15,364 bases of DNA. It comes from Thermoplasmata archaeon (GTDB lineage: Archaea; Thermoplasmatota; Thermoplasmata; UBA10834). Both the position numbers and the translations under genes were made by a program. The notes below the pieces were generated by a model. It saw nothing but the letters and a program-made list of their open reading frames with translations. It had not been told where the DNA came from and did not search any database. Below are positions 1 through 6,866 of the stretch, piece after piece (positions within the stretch are counted from its first letter, which is position 1; each line of letters begins with the position of its first letter). The stretch lies in NCBI GenBank assembly GCA_022865445.1, contig JALHSX010000288.1, positions 1-15,364 of the forward strand. The letters run 5' to 3'.

Positions 1-339
1 CGAGAGTTTTCTGCCCTCGGGGTAGTTGATGAGCACGCGACCCGCGGGCTTCAGCCCCTCCAAAATGTCCACTCCCCTGACCAAGGAGTTGTCAAGCACT
101 ACGACATAGTCGGGTTCATAGATGCTGGACTTGATTCTGATTGGTTTGCTGTCGATCCTGGTATATGAAGTGACAGGGGCACCCCTTCTCTCGACGCCGA
201 AGAATGGAAATGCGGAGACCTCGAAACCCATCGCAAAAGCAGCGTTTGCCAGGACCTCGGAAGCGATGACCACCCCCTGGCCGCCTCTCCCGTGGAATCT
301 GACCTCAATCAGCGGGAACACCGTTTTGGATGTTAGCAT
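1..339 (-). CDS. porG: 2-oxoacid (probably pyruvate):ferredoxin oxidoreductase, gamma subunit, partial
   Basis: Reading the minus strand from the ATG at 339 gives an open frame that runs off the window edge, so only about 113 N-terminal residues are present. The residues RFHGRGGQGVV, followed by an FPFFGVERRGAPV stretch, are the hallmark of the gamma domain of pyruvate and other 2-oxoacid:ferredoxin oxidoreductases. These cytoplasmic thiamine-diphosphate/Fe-S enzymes interconvert acyl-CoA plus CO2 with 2-oxoacids using ferredoxin. Substrate specificity cannot be read from this fragment; pyruvate is the commonest and is an inference. The start is uncertain. A GTG at 321 in the same frame lies about 29 bases after a TATA-like TTAATA (348-353 on this strand) and would give a leaderless message whose product begins just before the conserved IEVRFHG. 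The gene is divergent from the COG1325 gene. Any por partners lie outside the window. Confidence 0.85.
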   Translation of the reverse strand, partial: MLTSKTVFPLIEVRFHGRGGQGVVIASEVLANAAFAMGFEVSAFPFFGVERRGAPVTSYTRIDSKPIRIKSSIYEPDYVVVLDNSLVRGVDILEGLKPAGRVLINYPEGRKLS

Positions 340-347
340 GTTCGAGC

Positions 348-353
348 TATTAA
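348..353 (-). promoter_or_regulatory. TATA-like box for porG
   Basis: TTAATA read on the minus strand, about 29 bases before the alternative GTG start at 321. If used, the mRNA would be nearly leaderless from the GTG rather than from the ATG at 339. Weak match; spacing is the main argument. Confidence 0.35.
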
Positions 354-435
354 GAATTCACCAACCTACTATCATGCCACATCCGCAGCCCGCGCCTGGC
401 ACAAGTAGATGCGCGCCGGATGCACTTCCACATCA

Positions 436-443
436 TTACATAT
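436..443 (+). promoter_or_regulatory. TATA box for COG1325 gene
   Basis: TTACATAT is centred about 26 bases before the GTG at 466, the usual distance from an archaeal TATA box to the transcription start. This suggests a leaderless transcript starting at the GTG and argues against the ATG at 409, which lies upstream of this box. Confidence 0.5.
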
Positions 444-465
444 CGAGAACGCGATTCGCGCAGCT

Positions 466-909
466 GTGAAGCAACCCTTTTCTGGACTGTACGCCCGCGC
501 GTTCTGTCATGCCACCGAGGATCTGGAGAAAGTCAAACGGGCCTTGCTCAACACGATTGGCGACGCCGAGATCCAGATCGCGCGGACTGAAGGCCATCAC
601 GGCAACCCCATCACGATAGTTGAGTCGAGCGTGGAGAGCATCGAGGAGATATCCAGGTTCTTCGAGAAGCTGGCGACAGATGACCTGAGGTTCGTCCTGG
701 ACACCCTCTCGACCAGGATGGACGAAGGGTGCAACCTCTTCCTCAAGATCGACAAGCAAGCAGCCTACGAGGAGCGCATACGCATGGGACGCAACAACGA
801 CGTCATCTCCATTAGGATCAAGGTCATCGCGTTCCCGGCGAAACGCGAGATCGCCCAGGGCACGACGAGGACTTTCGTAGAGAGCATCGTTCTGAAGAAG
901 GGATCCTAG
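466..909 (+). CDS. COG1325-type RNA-binding protein (predicted exosome-associated)
   Basis: The 147-residue product contains YARAFCHATEDLEKVKRALLN near its start and a central TEGHHGNPI, which I recognise as the signature of the archaeal RNA_binding family (PF01877/COG1325). The family is described as having a dsRBD-like fold and as a predicted exosome-linked RNA-binding protein; its exact role is not established. No membrane segment or signal peptide is visible. The frame stays open to an ATG at 409, but the conserved region begins only after residue 19 of that version. A TATA box sits about 26 bases before the GTG at 466, so I chose 466 as a leaderless start. No SD motif precedes either start. 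tRNA-Leu follows 53 bases downstream with its own promoter. Confidence 0.85.
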   Translation: MKQPFSGLYARAFCHATEDLEKVKRALLNTIGDAEIQIARTEGHHGNPITIVESSVESIEEISRFFEKLATDDLRFVLDTLSTRMDEGCNLFLKIDKQAAYEERIRMGRNNDVISIRIKVIAFPAKREIAQGTTRTFVESIVLKKGS

Positions 910-928
910 TCGCGCAGACGATTCTTTC

Positions 929-934
929 TTATAA
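929..934 (+). promoter_or_regulatory. TATA box for tRNA-Leu
   Basis: TTATAA within a T-rich stretch, about 32 bases before the first base of the tRNA and just after the stop codon of the preceding gene. Spacing fits an archaeal promoter with a short 5' leader removed by RNase P. Confidence 0.55.
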
Positions 935-962
935 TGTGTAGACATCTGCCGATTGATAGCGA

Positions 963-1047
963 GCAGGGGTAGCCAAGTCCGGTCAACGGCGCAAGGCTTA
1001 GGACCTTGTCCAGCAGTGGTTCCGCGGTTCGAATCCGCGCCCCTGCA
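963..1047 (+). tRNA. tRNA-Leu (anticodon UAG)
   Basis: The 85-base sequence folds as a class II tRNA. The acceptor stem is GCAGGGG (963-969) with CCCCTGC (1040-1046) and discriminator A at 1047. The anticodon stem is CAAGG (992-996) with CCTTG (1004-1008), enclosing the loop CTTAGGA; the anticodon TAG is at 999-1001. A variable arm spans 1009-1022 with a 3-bp stem. The T stem is CGCGG (1023-1027) with CCGCG (1035-1039), with loop TTCGAAT. It reads CUA leucine codons. CCA is not encoded and there is no intron in the anticodon loop. The stop codon of the opposite-strand gene abuts the last base. Confidence 0.96.
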
Positions 1048-1272
1048 CTAGGTCTTCGCTTCACGCTTGAGGAATATGTCGCAGCCCGATTCGAATTCCT
1101 CGGGAGAGAGCCATTTTCGATATTTGCCATCCGGGAAGCAGCCGCGATGAGTTCCCCGCGCCTTGTACCAAGCGCAGTTCCTGCACGTCCGGCCAGAGTT
1201 CCTCCTCAGAGACCCCAGAACGAGCATCTCCTCCGCTGTGTAACCACTCTCCGATCCAGGCTTCGCGTTCAC
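1048..1272 (-). CDS. Small four-cysteine (probable zinc-binding) protein
   Basis: A 74-residue product with CRNC at residues 30-33, then RGC near 45 and SGC near 64, an arrangement typical of a small zinc-binding fold. The aromatic and charged pattern between the cysteines (AWYKARG, GKYRKWLSPEEF) looks like real protein. I do not recognise a named family and assign no function. The start is uncertain: GTG at 1272 has a weak AT-rich element (TTAGTAC) some 22 bases upstream, while the internal ATG at 1227 has GGAGGAG directly in front, too close for a good SD. The stop codon TAG abuts the 3' end of the opposite-strand tRNA-Leu gene with no gap, so the two transcripts converge. Confidence 0.6.
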   Translation of the reverse strand: MNAKPGSESGYTAEEMLVLGSLRRNSGRTCRNCAWYKARGTHRGCFPDGKYRKWLSPEEFESGCDIFLKREAKT

Positions 1273-1326
1273 GGACTGTGATTGTCTATCGTACTAATCA
1301 GGCCTTCCACGACGGCAGGGTCGAAG

Positions 1327-1333
1327 ATAAATA
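1327..1333 (+). promoter_or_regulatory. TATA box for zinc-ribbon membrane protein
   Basis: ATAAATA is centred 27 bases before the GTG at 1357, matching leaderless promoter geometry. This is the main reason for preferring the 1357 start over the in-frame TTG at 1282. Confidence 0.5.
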
Positions 1334-1356
1334 CGGCGCGGTCATTCCATTCGACC

Positions 1357-1698
1357 GTGAAGTATCTGTACTGTCCCAAATGCAAGGAGTTGCGGTTGAA
1401 GGCGTGGTACGAGCGTCGGAACCGCTGCTCACGGTGTTACAGGGATGCGACGGCTATCAGTGTCCCAAACAGCTGGCTCACCTATGTCACCTACGGGCTC
1501 TATGTCATCGCTCCAGCGCTTGCGGCTGTCTATCTCACCACGGACGTCAGACCGTATATCTGGCTGTCGCTTGGGGGGGTCATCATCATGATAGTTGTCT
1601 CCTTCGTCGATGTGTCTCGCGGGGCAGCCTACGCAAAGAAGAGGATCAAAGTCACGGACGGAGACTTGCAAGGGTTCAGGAAGCGCGGCTGGAGATAG
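1357..1698 (+). CDS. Small zinc-ribbon membrane protein, hypothetical
   Basis: A 113-residue product with an N-terminal zinc ribbon (CPKC at residues 6-9 and CSRC at 24-27). Two hydrophobic helices follow, at about residues 42-62 and 69-87, with a basic cytoplasmic tail. The architecture suggests a membrane-anchored protein with a cytoplasmic zinc ribbon, for which no function can be named. The GTG at 1357 was chosen because a TATA box lies 27 bases upstream and the ribbon starts immediately after. The frame is open back to a TTG at 1282, but that extension looks non-coding. The whole gene lies antisense to the C-terminal third of the pilin-like frame on the other strand (1429-2217). Here the plus-strand reading is the more protein-like of the two. 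Confidence 0.7.
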   Translation: MKYLYCPKCKELRLKAWYERRNRCSRCYRDATAISVPNSWLTYVTYGLYVIAPALAAVYLTTDVRPYIWLSLGGVIIMIVVSFVDVSRGAAYAKKRIKVTDGDLQGFRKRGWR

Positions 1699-2217
1699 GA
1701 TAAGGATTGCCTTGTATGGATTTCCGTCATCTCCAGGAATGTCTGTTGAACTCGCGTATCGGTTCTCCGAGTCCGCCTCTTCGTGGGGCAGCTTGAGGAC
1801 CGGGCTCGGCAACCCGTCATGAAGATCGTAGACAATCAGGAACGGCTCGAACACTGGGTTGCACAGCGAATTCATCATCTCCAGTACGATCGCATTCAAC
1901 GTGGAGAACACCATCTGGCTCGCGCCGGAGGACAAGGCGCGTACCTCCACCGCGATGCAGGTCGCGACATCCTCGGTGCCATCCAGACGATGACTCCCTT
2001 CAAGATCTATCGAGACCGGACGGCCGATGGATGCGCGGAGAAGAACTCGGAGGATCTCCGCCGGATCCGCGTCTCCCTGTAGGTCCGTCCTCGGCTCGAC
2101 CAATGGTCTGGCATAGGAAACGAGAACGCCGCAGACTGCGAGCGCGGCTGCGAAGAACACCATCGAATCCATCAAGGCCAACTGTCCGCGGCGATCCTTC
2201 CTCAGCCTACCAGACAA
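1429..2217 (-). CDS. Pilin-like / type IV filament-associated protein with class III-like signal
   Basis: A 262-residue frame whose N-terminus is basic (RLRKDRRGQ), followed by a hydrophobic helix at about residues 14-36. The RG-Q junction at residues 10-12 followed by a hydrophobic segment resembles the class III signal cleaved by archaeal prepilin peptidase. It starts with TTG, supported by a strong SD (GAGGTGAGG) a few bases upstream. It overlaps the stop of the preceding gene by 11 bases, indicating translational coupling. Residues up to about 180 look like a plausible extracytoplasmic domain. Residues beyond that are charged, low in hydrophobic content and antisense to the zinc-ribbon gene at 1357-1698. 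The natural stop may have been lost by mutation or frameshift. Family identity is inferred from the signal and locus context. Confidence 0.6.
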   Translation of the reverse strand: MSGRLRKDRRGQLALMDSMVFFAAALAVCGVLVSYARPLVEPRTDLQGDADPAEILRVLLRASIGRPVSIDLEGSHRLDGTEDVATCIAVEVRALSSGASQMVFSTLNAIVLEMMNSLCNPVFEPFLIVYDLHDGLPSPVLKLPHEEADSENRYASSTDIPGDDGNPYKAILILSPAALPEPLQVSVRDFDPLLCVGCPARHIDEGDNYHDDDPPKRQPDIRSDVRGEIDSRKRWSDDIEPVGDIGEPAVWDTDSRRIPVTP

Positions 2218-2659
2218 TCGCCCTCACCTCTACAACCACGACCATCAGATGTTCGTCAAACGCATTGAGTAGCCTAGCTGCCCCGACCGCTTGAATGGGG
2301 GAATCAGGAGTCTCGTCGGGCCAGTGAACGAGCCATCGAGCCTCGGGATAGCGCTCGATGATAGCAATGGAACAGTGGTGAGCCGGGAGAACTCCTCCTG
2401 CCAGGTGTGAAAGGTTCAGGTGTGATAAGGCGCTCACAGTTGGAAACGACTCTCCGCCCAGTCGTGCTTCGGTCTCCAGAACAACCTCGTTCACGAGGCC
2501 CTCTGCCAGTGCCTCGAGTCTATCCCGCATGCGCTGAGCCTCCAATGTGTTGGATGTCCAAACGCCGGCCGCTACGACGATGAACACACCTGTGAGCACG
2601 AACATCAGCACAGGGAGATCCTCGAAGAAGCCTGCGACTCCATCGCAATCAGCCTTCAT
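2207..2659 (-). CDS. Small membrane protein of the type IV filament locus, hypothetical
   Basis: A 150-residue product with one N-terminal transmembrane helix (about residues 14-35). A charged helical segment at 36-65 (SNTLEAQRMRDRLEALAEGLVNEVV) follows, then an apparently extracytoplasmic domain. This minor-pilin-like layout matches its partner downstream, although no clear prepilin peptidase site is visible before the helix. It starts at ATG 2659, about 40 bases from a 10-bp palindrome in the divergent promoter region, and has no evident SD. Its end overlaps the TTG start of the next gene by 11 bases, so the two are probably co-transcribed and co-translated. Function is inferred only from position opposite the secretion ATPase arm. 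Confidence 0.6.
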   Translation of the reverse strand: MKADCDGVAGFFEDLPVLMFVLTGVFIVVAAGVWTSNTLEAQRMRDRLEALAEGLVNEVVLETEARLGGESFPTVSALSHLNLSHLAGGVLPAHHCSIAIIERYPEARWLVHWPDETPDSPIQAVGAARLLNAFDEHLMVVVVEVRAIVW

Positions 2660-2698
2660 GGGATATGGGAGCTCGACGCTGCACCAGCATCCTGGTCA

Positions 2699-2708
2699 CT
2701 ACATGTAG
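2699..2708. promoter_or_regulatory. Perfect palindrome at centre of divergent promoter region
   Basis: CTACATGTAG is a perfect 10-bp palindrome lying 40 bases from the minus-arm start codon (2659) and 51 bases from the plus-arm start codon (2759), almost at the midpoint of the 99-base gap. No stronger TATA element is visible on either side, so it may serve as a bidirectional promoter or operator for both arms of the filament locus. Inference from symmetry and position. Confidence 0.35.
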
Positions 2709-2758
2709 CATACGAAAGCTGGAACGGTAGAAGAGGCACTGATGCCAATGCGCAACGC

Positions 2759-3292
2759 ATGAAACACCGCCAAGGACCGACAAAGAAGCTAATACCCTCC
2801 ATCAGCCCCGAGAACTGCTGTCCTCACGAGTACAGCGAAGACGAGGGGCTTCAGCTGGAGATCGATTGCTCAGCGTGCCAAGGCGCGCATGACCTGACGA
2901 ACAGCAAGTGCGTCTCTGGAATCCTCAACGTGATGGTGACTGGGGCAGTGCCCACGGCAATCATCCTGAAAAGACTCATCCACAAGAGGTATCGTGGAGA
3001 ATCTGTAGGGCCAGTGGCCCTTGTTGCCTCAGAGCTCTCTGCCTTGAATCGCGCAATTGCCTCTGCAGAGAGACCGTCAGACAAACGGTGTCGGACATGC
3101 AGCGCCAGTAGGGAGAGGGTCCTGACGGCGATGAAGCACCGGTTGCTCGAGAACCCGGCGGAATACCTGCCTGGTCACAAGAACATGGCTGCGGAACTCA
3201 TATCCATGTTCCGCTCCGATCAATGCAGCGACTCGATCAAATGCATTGAGAACGCCCTCTCGACAAGCATCGTGCAATCTGAGGTGGTTTAG
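2759..3292 (+). CDS. Cysteine-rich protein upstream of type IV secretion ATPase
   Basis: A 177-residue soluble protein with cysteine groups CC at 20-21, CSAC at 37-40, C51, CRTC at 111-114, C156 and C162, which could bind zinc or an Fe-S cluster. Charged helices separate the groups. From memory, some archaeal type II/IV secretion ATPases carry a comparable cysteine-rich segment fused at their N-terminus; I cannot verify this here. That would fit its position 75 bases before the ATPase and in the same reading frame: only the TAG at 3290-3292 separates the two, and the 25 codons between are open. Its role is probably accessory to the ATPase, but this is inference. It starts at ATG 2759 with no clear SD. 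Confidence 0.65.
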   Translation: MKHRQGPTKKLIPSISPENCCPHEYSEDEGLQLEIDCSACQGAHDLTNSKCVSGILNVMVTGAVPTAIILKRLIHKRYRGESVGPVALVASELSALNRAIASAERPSDKRCRTCSASRERVLTAMKHRLLENPAEYLPGHKNMAAELISMFRSDQCSDSIKCIENALSTSIVQSEVV

Positions 3293-3367
3293 ACGGGGTC
3301 GAGGCCACCTCCTCCAAGGATCGTCTCAAGGACAAGCGCAGCCATCCCAAACCCACCAAACATCAAG

Positions 3368-5062
3368 GTGCGTCCCAAGCAGCTTGCCTTGACAACTGGC
3401 TCAGGACCGGGCAAAGTGGAAACAAGACCATGCTTTGCATCATCCTGGGTCGAGCCGACAATCGAGCCTAGGAGCGGCTATGCGCTCCGGCGTCAGATAG
3501 CTGGCGTGGATGTGATCGTCTCGTCACCGGATGGTGCGAGCTTCGGCATATATGCAGTCGATCCGCCTGAGTATCGCTTGAGCGCCCCTCATCTCCAGGC
3601 GCTCACCGAGGCGATCCCTAGGATCTCGTCGACTCTACCGGACAACATCGAGATCAACTCTCTCGACACGATCAGACCGTACATAAAGGCGAGGGCGAAG
3701 GACCTGATATTCTCGCGACTTGCCGCCAGATCTGCTGACGAGATCGGCGGAATGGACCTTGACAAAGAGGCAGACCGATTGGCAGAGCTGCTGTGCAAGT
3801 ACACTGCCGGATATGGTGTTCTGGAGACGCTCTTGGAGGACGGACTCGTCCAAGACATCTACGTCGATGCGCCTTCTAGCCAGACGCCCGTTCACGTGGT
3901 GCTGCGCTCTGATGTTGACAAGGGCGTCAGACAGAAGTGTCGGACGAACATCCTCGTGGGCAGAAGAGATATCCAGAGCTTCGTCTCGAGAGTCAAGTTC
4001 GAGACTGGGCTTCCATTCTCTGAGGCGCATCCCGTCCTCGAGGCGGACATCAGGCGCTTGGGAGCGCGTGTCACTCTAGTAGGCCCACCCTTGAGCGACA
4101 GAGGCGTCTCAATCGCGATTAGGAAGCACTCGGAGAGCTTGTGGACGATGTCGAGGCTGGTCGCCAACGATTCCCTCTCACCCCTTCTATCGGCCTTTCT
4201 CTGGGCATGCGTCCTGGGCAGAAGAACCGTCCTCCTTGCAGGGAGTCGAGGGGCGGGCAAGACCACCCTCTTGGGGGCGATGCTGCTGGAGTTCCCATTG
4301 TCCCAGCGCATTATCCTCATAGAGGACACGCCAGAGATACCCGTCAGGAGGATGCAGACCCTGGGATATGACATCCAAGCTCTCAGGTTCTCAGGAGAAG
4401 ACGGTAACAGCGTGACCAATGCTCAGGAGGCGCTCAGAGTCAGCCTCAGGATGGGCGAGAGCGCAATCGTGATCGGAGAGGTCAGAGGCCAGGAGGCAAA
4501 AGTGCTCTATGAGAGCATGCGGGCTGGAAGCGCAGGCTCCTCCGTGCTCGGCACGATCCACGGCAATTCCGCGAAGGGCGTCCTAGACCGAGCGGTCGAG
4601 GACCTGGGGATATCGGAGAGGGCATTCTCATCGACCGATATCGTGGTCGTGATAGGATTGGTCAGGTCGCCGGATGGGACCAGGTTCTCAAGGCGCGTGG
4701 TCGAGGTGGCCGAGATACGAGAGGACGAGCACGGCCTCGCGTTGGTAGACCTTTTCAAGACAGACGCCGGATGCCCGCTGGCGAAACCGACCCCTAGTTT
4801 CTCCCCAGGATGCAGATCGATTCAGCGGGCTGCGGACTCATTGGGGGTGGACGCTGAAGACATGATGGAGATAATCAAATCGAAGGCCCACGCGGACCAA
4901 GTCCTGTCCGAGTCCAAGGGCCGGGTGCCTCATGCCAAGGACCTGACCACGGATGCTTTCCGAGTCCGATCCAACGAGATACTCGTCAGGAGCCTGTTCG
5001 CGAGGGAAGGCCCGGAATCCGGTCTGTCCGAGTGGAGGAGTTGGTTGGATGCCCAAGGCTGA
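3368..5062 (+). CDS. Type II/IV secretion system ATPase (TadA/VirB11/FlaI-like)
   Basis: A 564-residue cytoplasmic hexameric ATPase of the GspE/PilT/VirB11 superfamily, which powers filament assembly or secretion. The motifs are in the expected order: Walker A GSRGAGKTT at 292-300, Asp box ILIEDTPEI around 316-324, Walker B-like AIVIGEVRG around 366-374, and the His box GTIHGNS at 395-401. The N-terminal half contains the usual AGYGVLETLLED and ETGLPFSEAHPVLEADIRR stretches. The GTG start at 3368 has neither an SD nor a TATA box nearby. Since the upstream cysteine-rich gene is in the same frame, the annotated start may not be the true one. The end overlaps the platform-protein start by 14 bases, so the two are coupled. 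The ATPase clearly belongs to a type IV filament system; the exact subtype is not determined. Confidence 0.93.
   Translation: MRPKQLALTTGSGPGKVETRPCFASSWVEPTIEPRSGYALRRQIAGVDVIVSSPDGASFGIYAVDPPEYRLSAPHLQALTEAIPRISSTLPDNIEINSLDTIRPYIKARAKDLIFSRLAARSADEIGGMDLDKEADRLAELLCKYTAGYGVLETLLEDGLVQDIYVDAPSSQTPVHVVLRSDVDKGVRQKCRTNILVGRRDIQSFVSRVKFETGLPFSEAHPVLEADIRRLGARVTLVGPPLSDRGVSIAIRKHSESLWTMSRLVANDSLSPLLSAFLWACVLGRRTVLLAGSRGAGKTTLLGAMLLEFPLSQRIILIEDTPEIPVRRMQTLGYDIQALRFSGEDGNSVTNAQEALRVSLRMGESAIVIGEVRGQEAKVLYESMRAGSAGSSVLGTIHGNSAKGVLDRAVEDLGISERAFSSTDIVVVIGLVRSPDGTRFSRRVVEVAEIREDEHGLALVDLFKTDAGCPLAKPTPSFSPGCRSIQRAADSLGVDAEDMMEIIKSKAHADQVLSESKGRVPHAKDLTTDAFRVRSNEILVRSLFAREGPESGLSEWRSWLDAQG
5034..5038 (+). 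promoter_or_regulatory. Ribosome binding site deciding the TadC-like start
   Basis: GGAGG with 10 bases to the ATG at 5049, inside the end of the ATPase gene. It supports 5049 over the upstream in-frame ATG at 4953. Confidence 0.6.
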
Positions 5063-6851
5063 CGGAACGCGTTCAGGGCATCCGCACTTCGTCCGACTCT
5101 GCAAGCGACTGGAGACGGTCGGCACGAGGATTCGCATCAAAGCTCGGAGGACCCGTAAGCATGACCGTTCCATTCAGCGACTTTCGTCTGCTATAGATCT
5201 GTCAGGCATGGAAGTTGACGCGGAGACGGTCGTTTCTGCAGCCAGGACCAGTGTCGCACTGGGCGCGATTTTGGCCGCAATCCCGATCGTGCCCGCGGTA
5301 GCGCTCCTCGGAAGCCAGTATCTCGTGCTCATCGTGGTCTCACTTGCAGTCTCCGTCCTGATGGTCAGGGAGGCGATTCTCTCGTTTCCCGAGAGCGCGG
5401 CAAAGAAACAGGCGGATGAGCTCCTGAGAGCATCTCCTGAAATGGCGAACCTCATGATCATGAGCCTGAGGCATGAGCCTTCGCTGTCTAAGGCAATAAG
5501 ATTCGCATCGACGAAGGATAACGCATTCTCCCATGAGCTCAGAAGATGCGTATGGACTGTTGTCATGGGGAAACACAGCAGCTTCGAGGAGTCTCTGCAA
5601 GAGGTCGGGGAGAGATGGTCGAAGTACTGCGACGAGCTGAAGGCGTCATTACATTCGATGGTCACAGCTTCTTGCGAGTCGACCGCGGACGGCAAGCGCA
5701 GAGCGCTTGACAGGGCCAACCAGGCGATAATCTCGGGCGCGAAGCGCAGGATCGAGGACTATGCGCTCTCGCTGTCCACGCCGAGCATGATCATGTTCGG
5801 ACTCGGCATACTGCTCCCTCTAATGGTCGGCTCGTTCCTTCCGATGCTGTCCTGGGACATATGGTCTCTTGGAAGCGGGGCGGACAGCTCCGCGGCGATG
5901 GACCTGAGCCCTGCGGTCGTTCAGACCGTGTTCATCATGAACGTGCTCTTCCCGGCAATCGGGATCCTTGTCGCCTTGAATTCGGTCACTCGGCATCCAC
6001 TCGAACGAGAGAGGATGAACAACGGCAATGCTCCGCCATCACGGATCAAAGTGGCAGCCGTCATCTGCGCATCGATCGCTCTCGTGGCCTTCTGCGTCCA
6101 GGAGCTCGATGGGATCATCCGATCTCTCGCAATACTCGTCGCCGCCGTTGCGCCTGGCTCATTGTTCCTCATAGCGACAGGGAGGAGTTCTGGAGACAGG
6201 CACGCCAGTCCGTCGAACGTTCAGCTGGAGGACACGCTTTTCAGAACAGGCGCGCGCATGCTGGAAGGAGAGAACTTCGAATCGGCATTGAACAAGGCCA
6301 GCCAGGGTGCGTCTGACGCCGGCTCCCGGACGACCCGGATGCTCTCATTCAGGTCTCTCATATCGGGAGAGGCCTTCGACCGCGCTCCCGCGTGGGCACC
6401 CTGTTCTGGAAGCTCGAATGCGTTAGAGGGTTTTCGAGTCGTGAGAGAAGCGGCCACCAAAGATGAGCTGGCAGCGGGTCTGCTCGCGATGGATATCGCG
6501 TCTTACCTCAAGGACCTGCGCGATCTGGAATCGACGCTCAAGAGCCGCCTGAAACCCACCGTATCGATGATGAGGATGACCTCGTATGCGCTCGGACCTG
6601 TCGTCCTCGGCATCACATACGCGATATACCTCTCGCTTGGGGGCGTCACGGCAAGCGGCACGGGAGGAATCGGGGCTGGGTTCTTCCTCCTCGTTCTGGG
6701 GGTGTTTCTGGCAGAGACGAACGCGGTGGTGACATACTTCCTCTGGGGTCTGGAGGGCGGCAAGAATCGCTCGACCCTGTTCTGCGCTCTGGGAACCTGC
6801 ATCCTGGTCTCGGAGATCGTCTACGCCTCGACGGCGTTGGTAGCGAGCTGA
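5049..6851 (+). CDS. TadC/GspF-like (T2SSF) membrane platform protein, duplicated
   Basis: A 600-residue polytopic membrane protein. It has two T2SSF-type cytoplasmic domains: the first around residues 127-235 (from SPEMANLMIMSLRHEPSLSKAI), the second around 393-500 (from LEDTLFRTGARMLEGENFESAL). Hydrophobic helices lie near 69-108, 245-270, 290-312, 335-378, 510-530, 540-560 and 575-597. Such proteins form the inner-membrane platform rotated or moved by the ATPase during filament assembly. The start at ATG 5049 has GGAGG at 5034-5038 and overlaps the ATPase gene by 14 bases. The frame remains open to 4953, but that extension lies entirely inside the ATPase gene and looks non-coding. It ends 15 bases from the stop of the convergent DUF835 gene. 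Confidence 0.85.
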   Translation: MPKADGTRSGHPHFVRLCKRLETVGTRIRIKARRTRKHDRSIQRLSSAIDLSGMEVDAETVVSAARTSVALGAILAAIPIVPAVALLGSQYLVLIVVSLAVSVLMVREAILSFPESAAKKQADELLRASPEMANLMIMSLRHEPSLSKAIRFASTKDNAFSHELRRCVWTVVMGKHSSFEESLQEVGERWSKYCDELKASLHSMVTASCESTADGKRRALDRANQAIISGAKRRIEDYALSLSTPSMIMFGLGILLPLMVGSFLPMLSWDIWSLGSGADSSAAMDLSPAVVQTVFIMNVLFPAIGILVALNSVTRHPLERERMNNGNAPPSRIKVAAVICASIALVAFCVQELDGIIRSLAILVAAVAPGSLFLIATGRSSGDRHASPSNVQLEDTLFRTGARMLEGENFESALNKASQGASDAGSRTTRMLSFRSLISGEAFDRAPAWAPCSGSSNALEGFRVVREAATKDELAAGLLAMDIASYLKDLRDLESTLKSRLKPTVSMMRMTSYALGPVVLGITYAIYLSLGGVTASGTGGIGAGFFLLVLGVFLAETNAVVTYFLWGLEGGKNRSTLFCALGTCILVSEIVYASTALVAS

Positions 6852-6866
6852 GCGCCGGTCTATAAA

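Noticed and set aside
436..945. 169-residue minus-strand frame opposite the COG1325 gene
   Set aside because: The plus strand carries recognisable family motifs; the minus-strand frame is its shadow and has no signature.
3290..3292. In-frame TAG as a pyrrolysine codon joining the cysteine-rich protein to the ATPase
   Set aside because: TAG is the ordinary stop of many genes here (for example at 907, 1048, 1696, 2207, 7434 and 13227), and no pyl genes are seen. Simple termination or a nonsense split is more economical.
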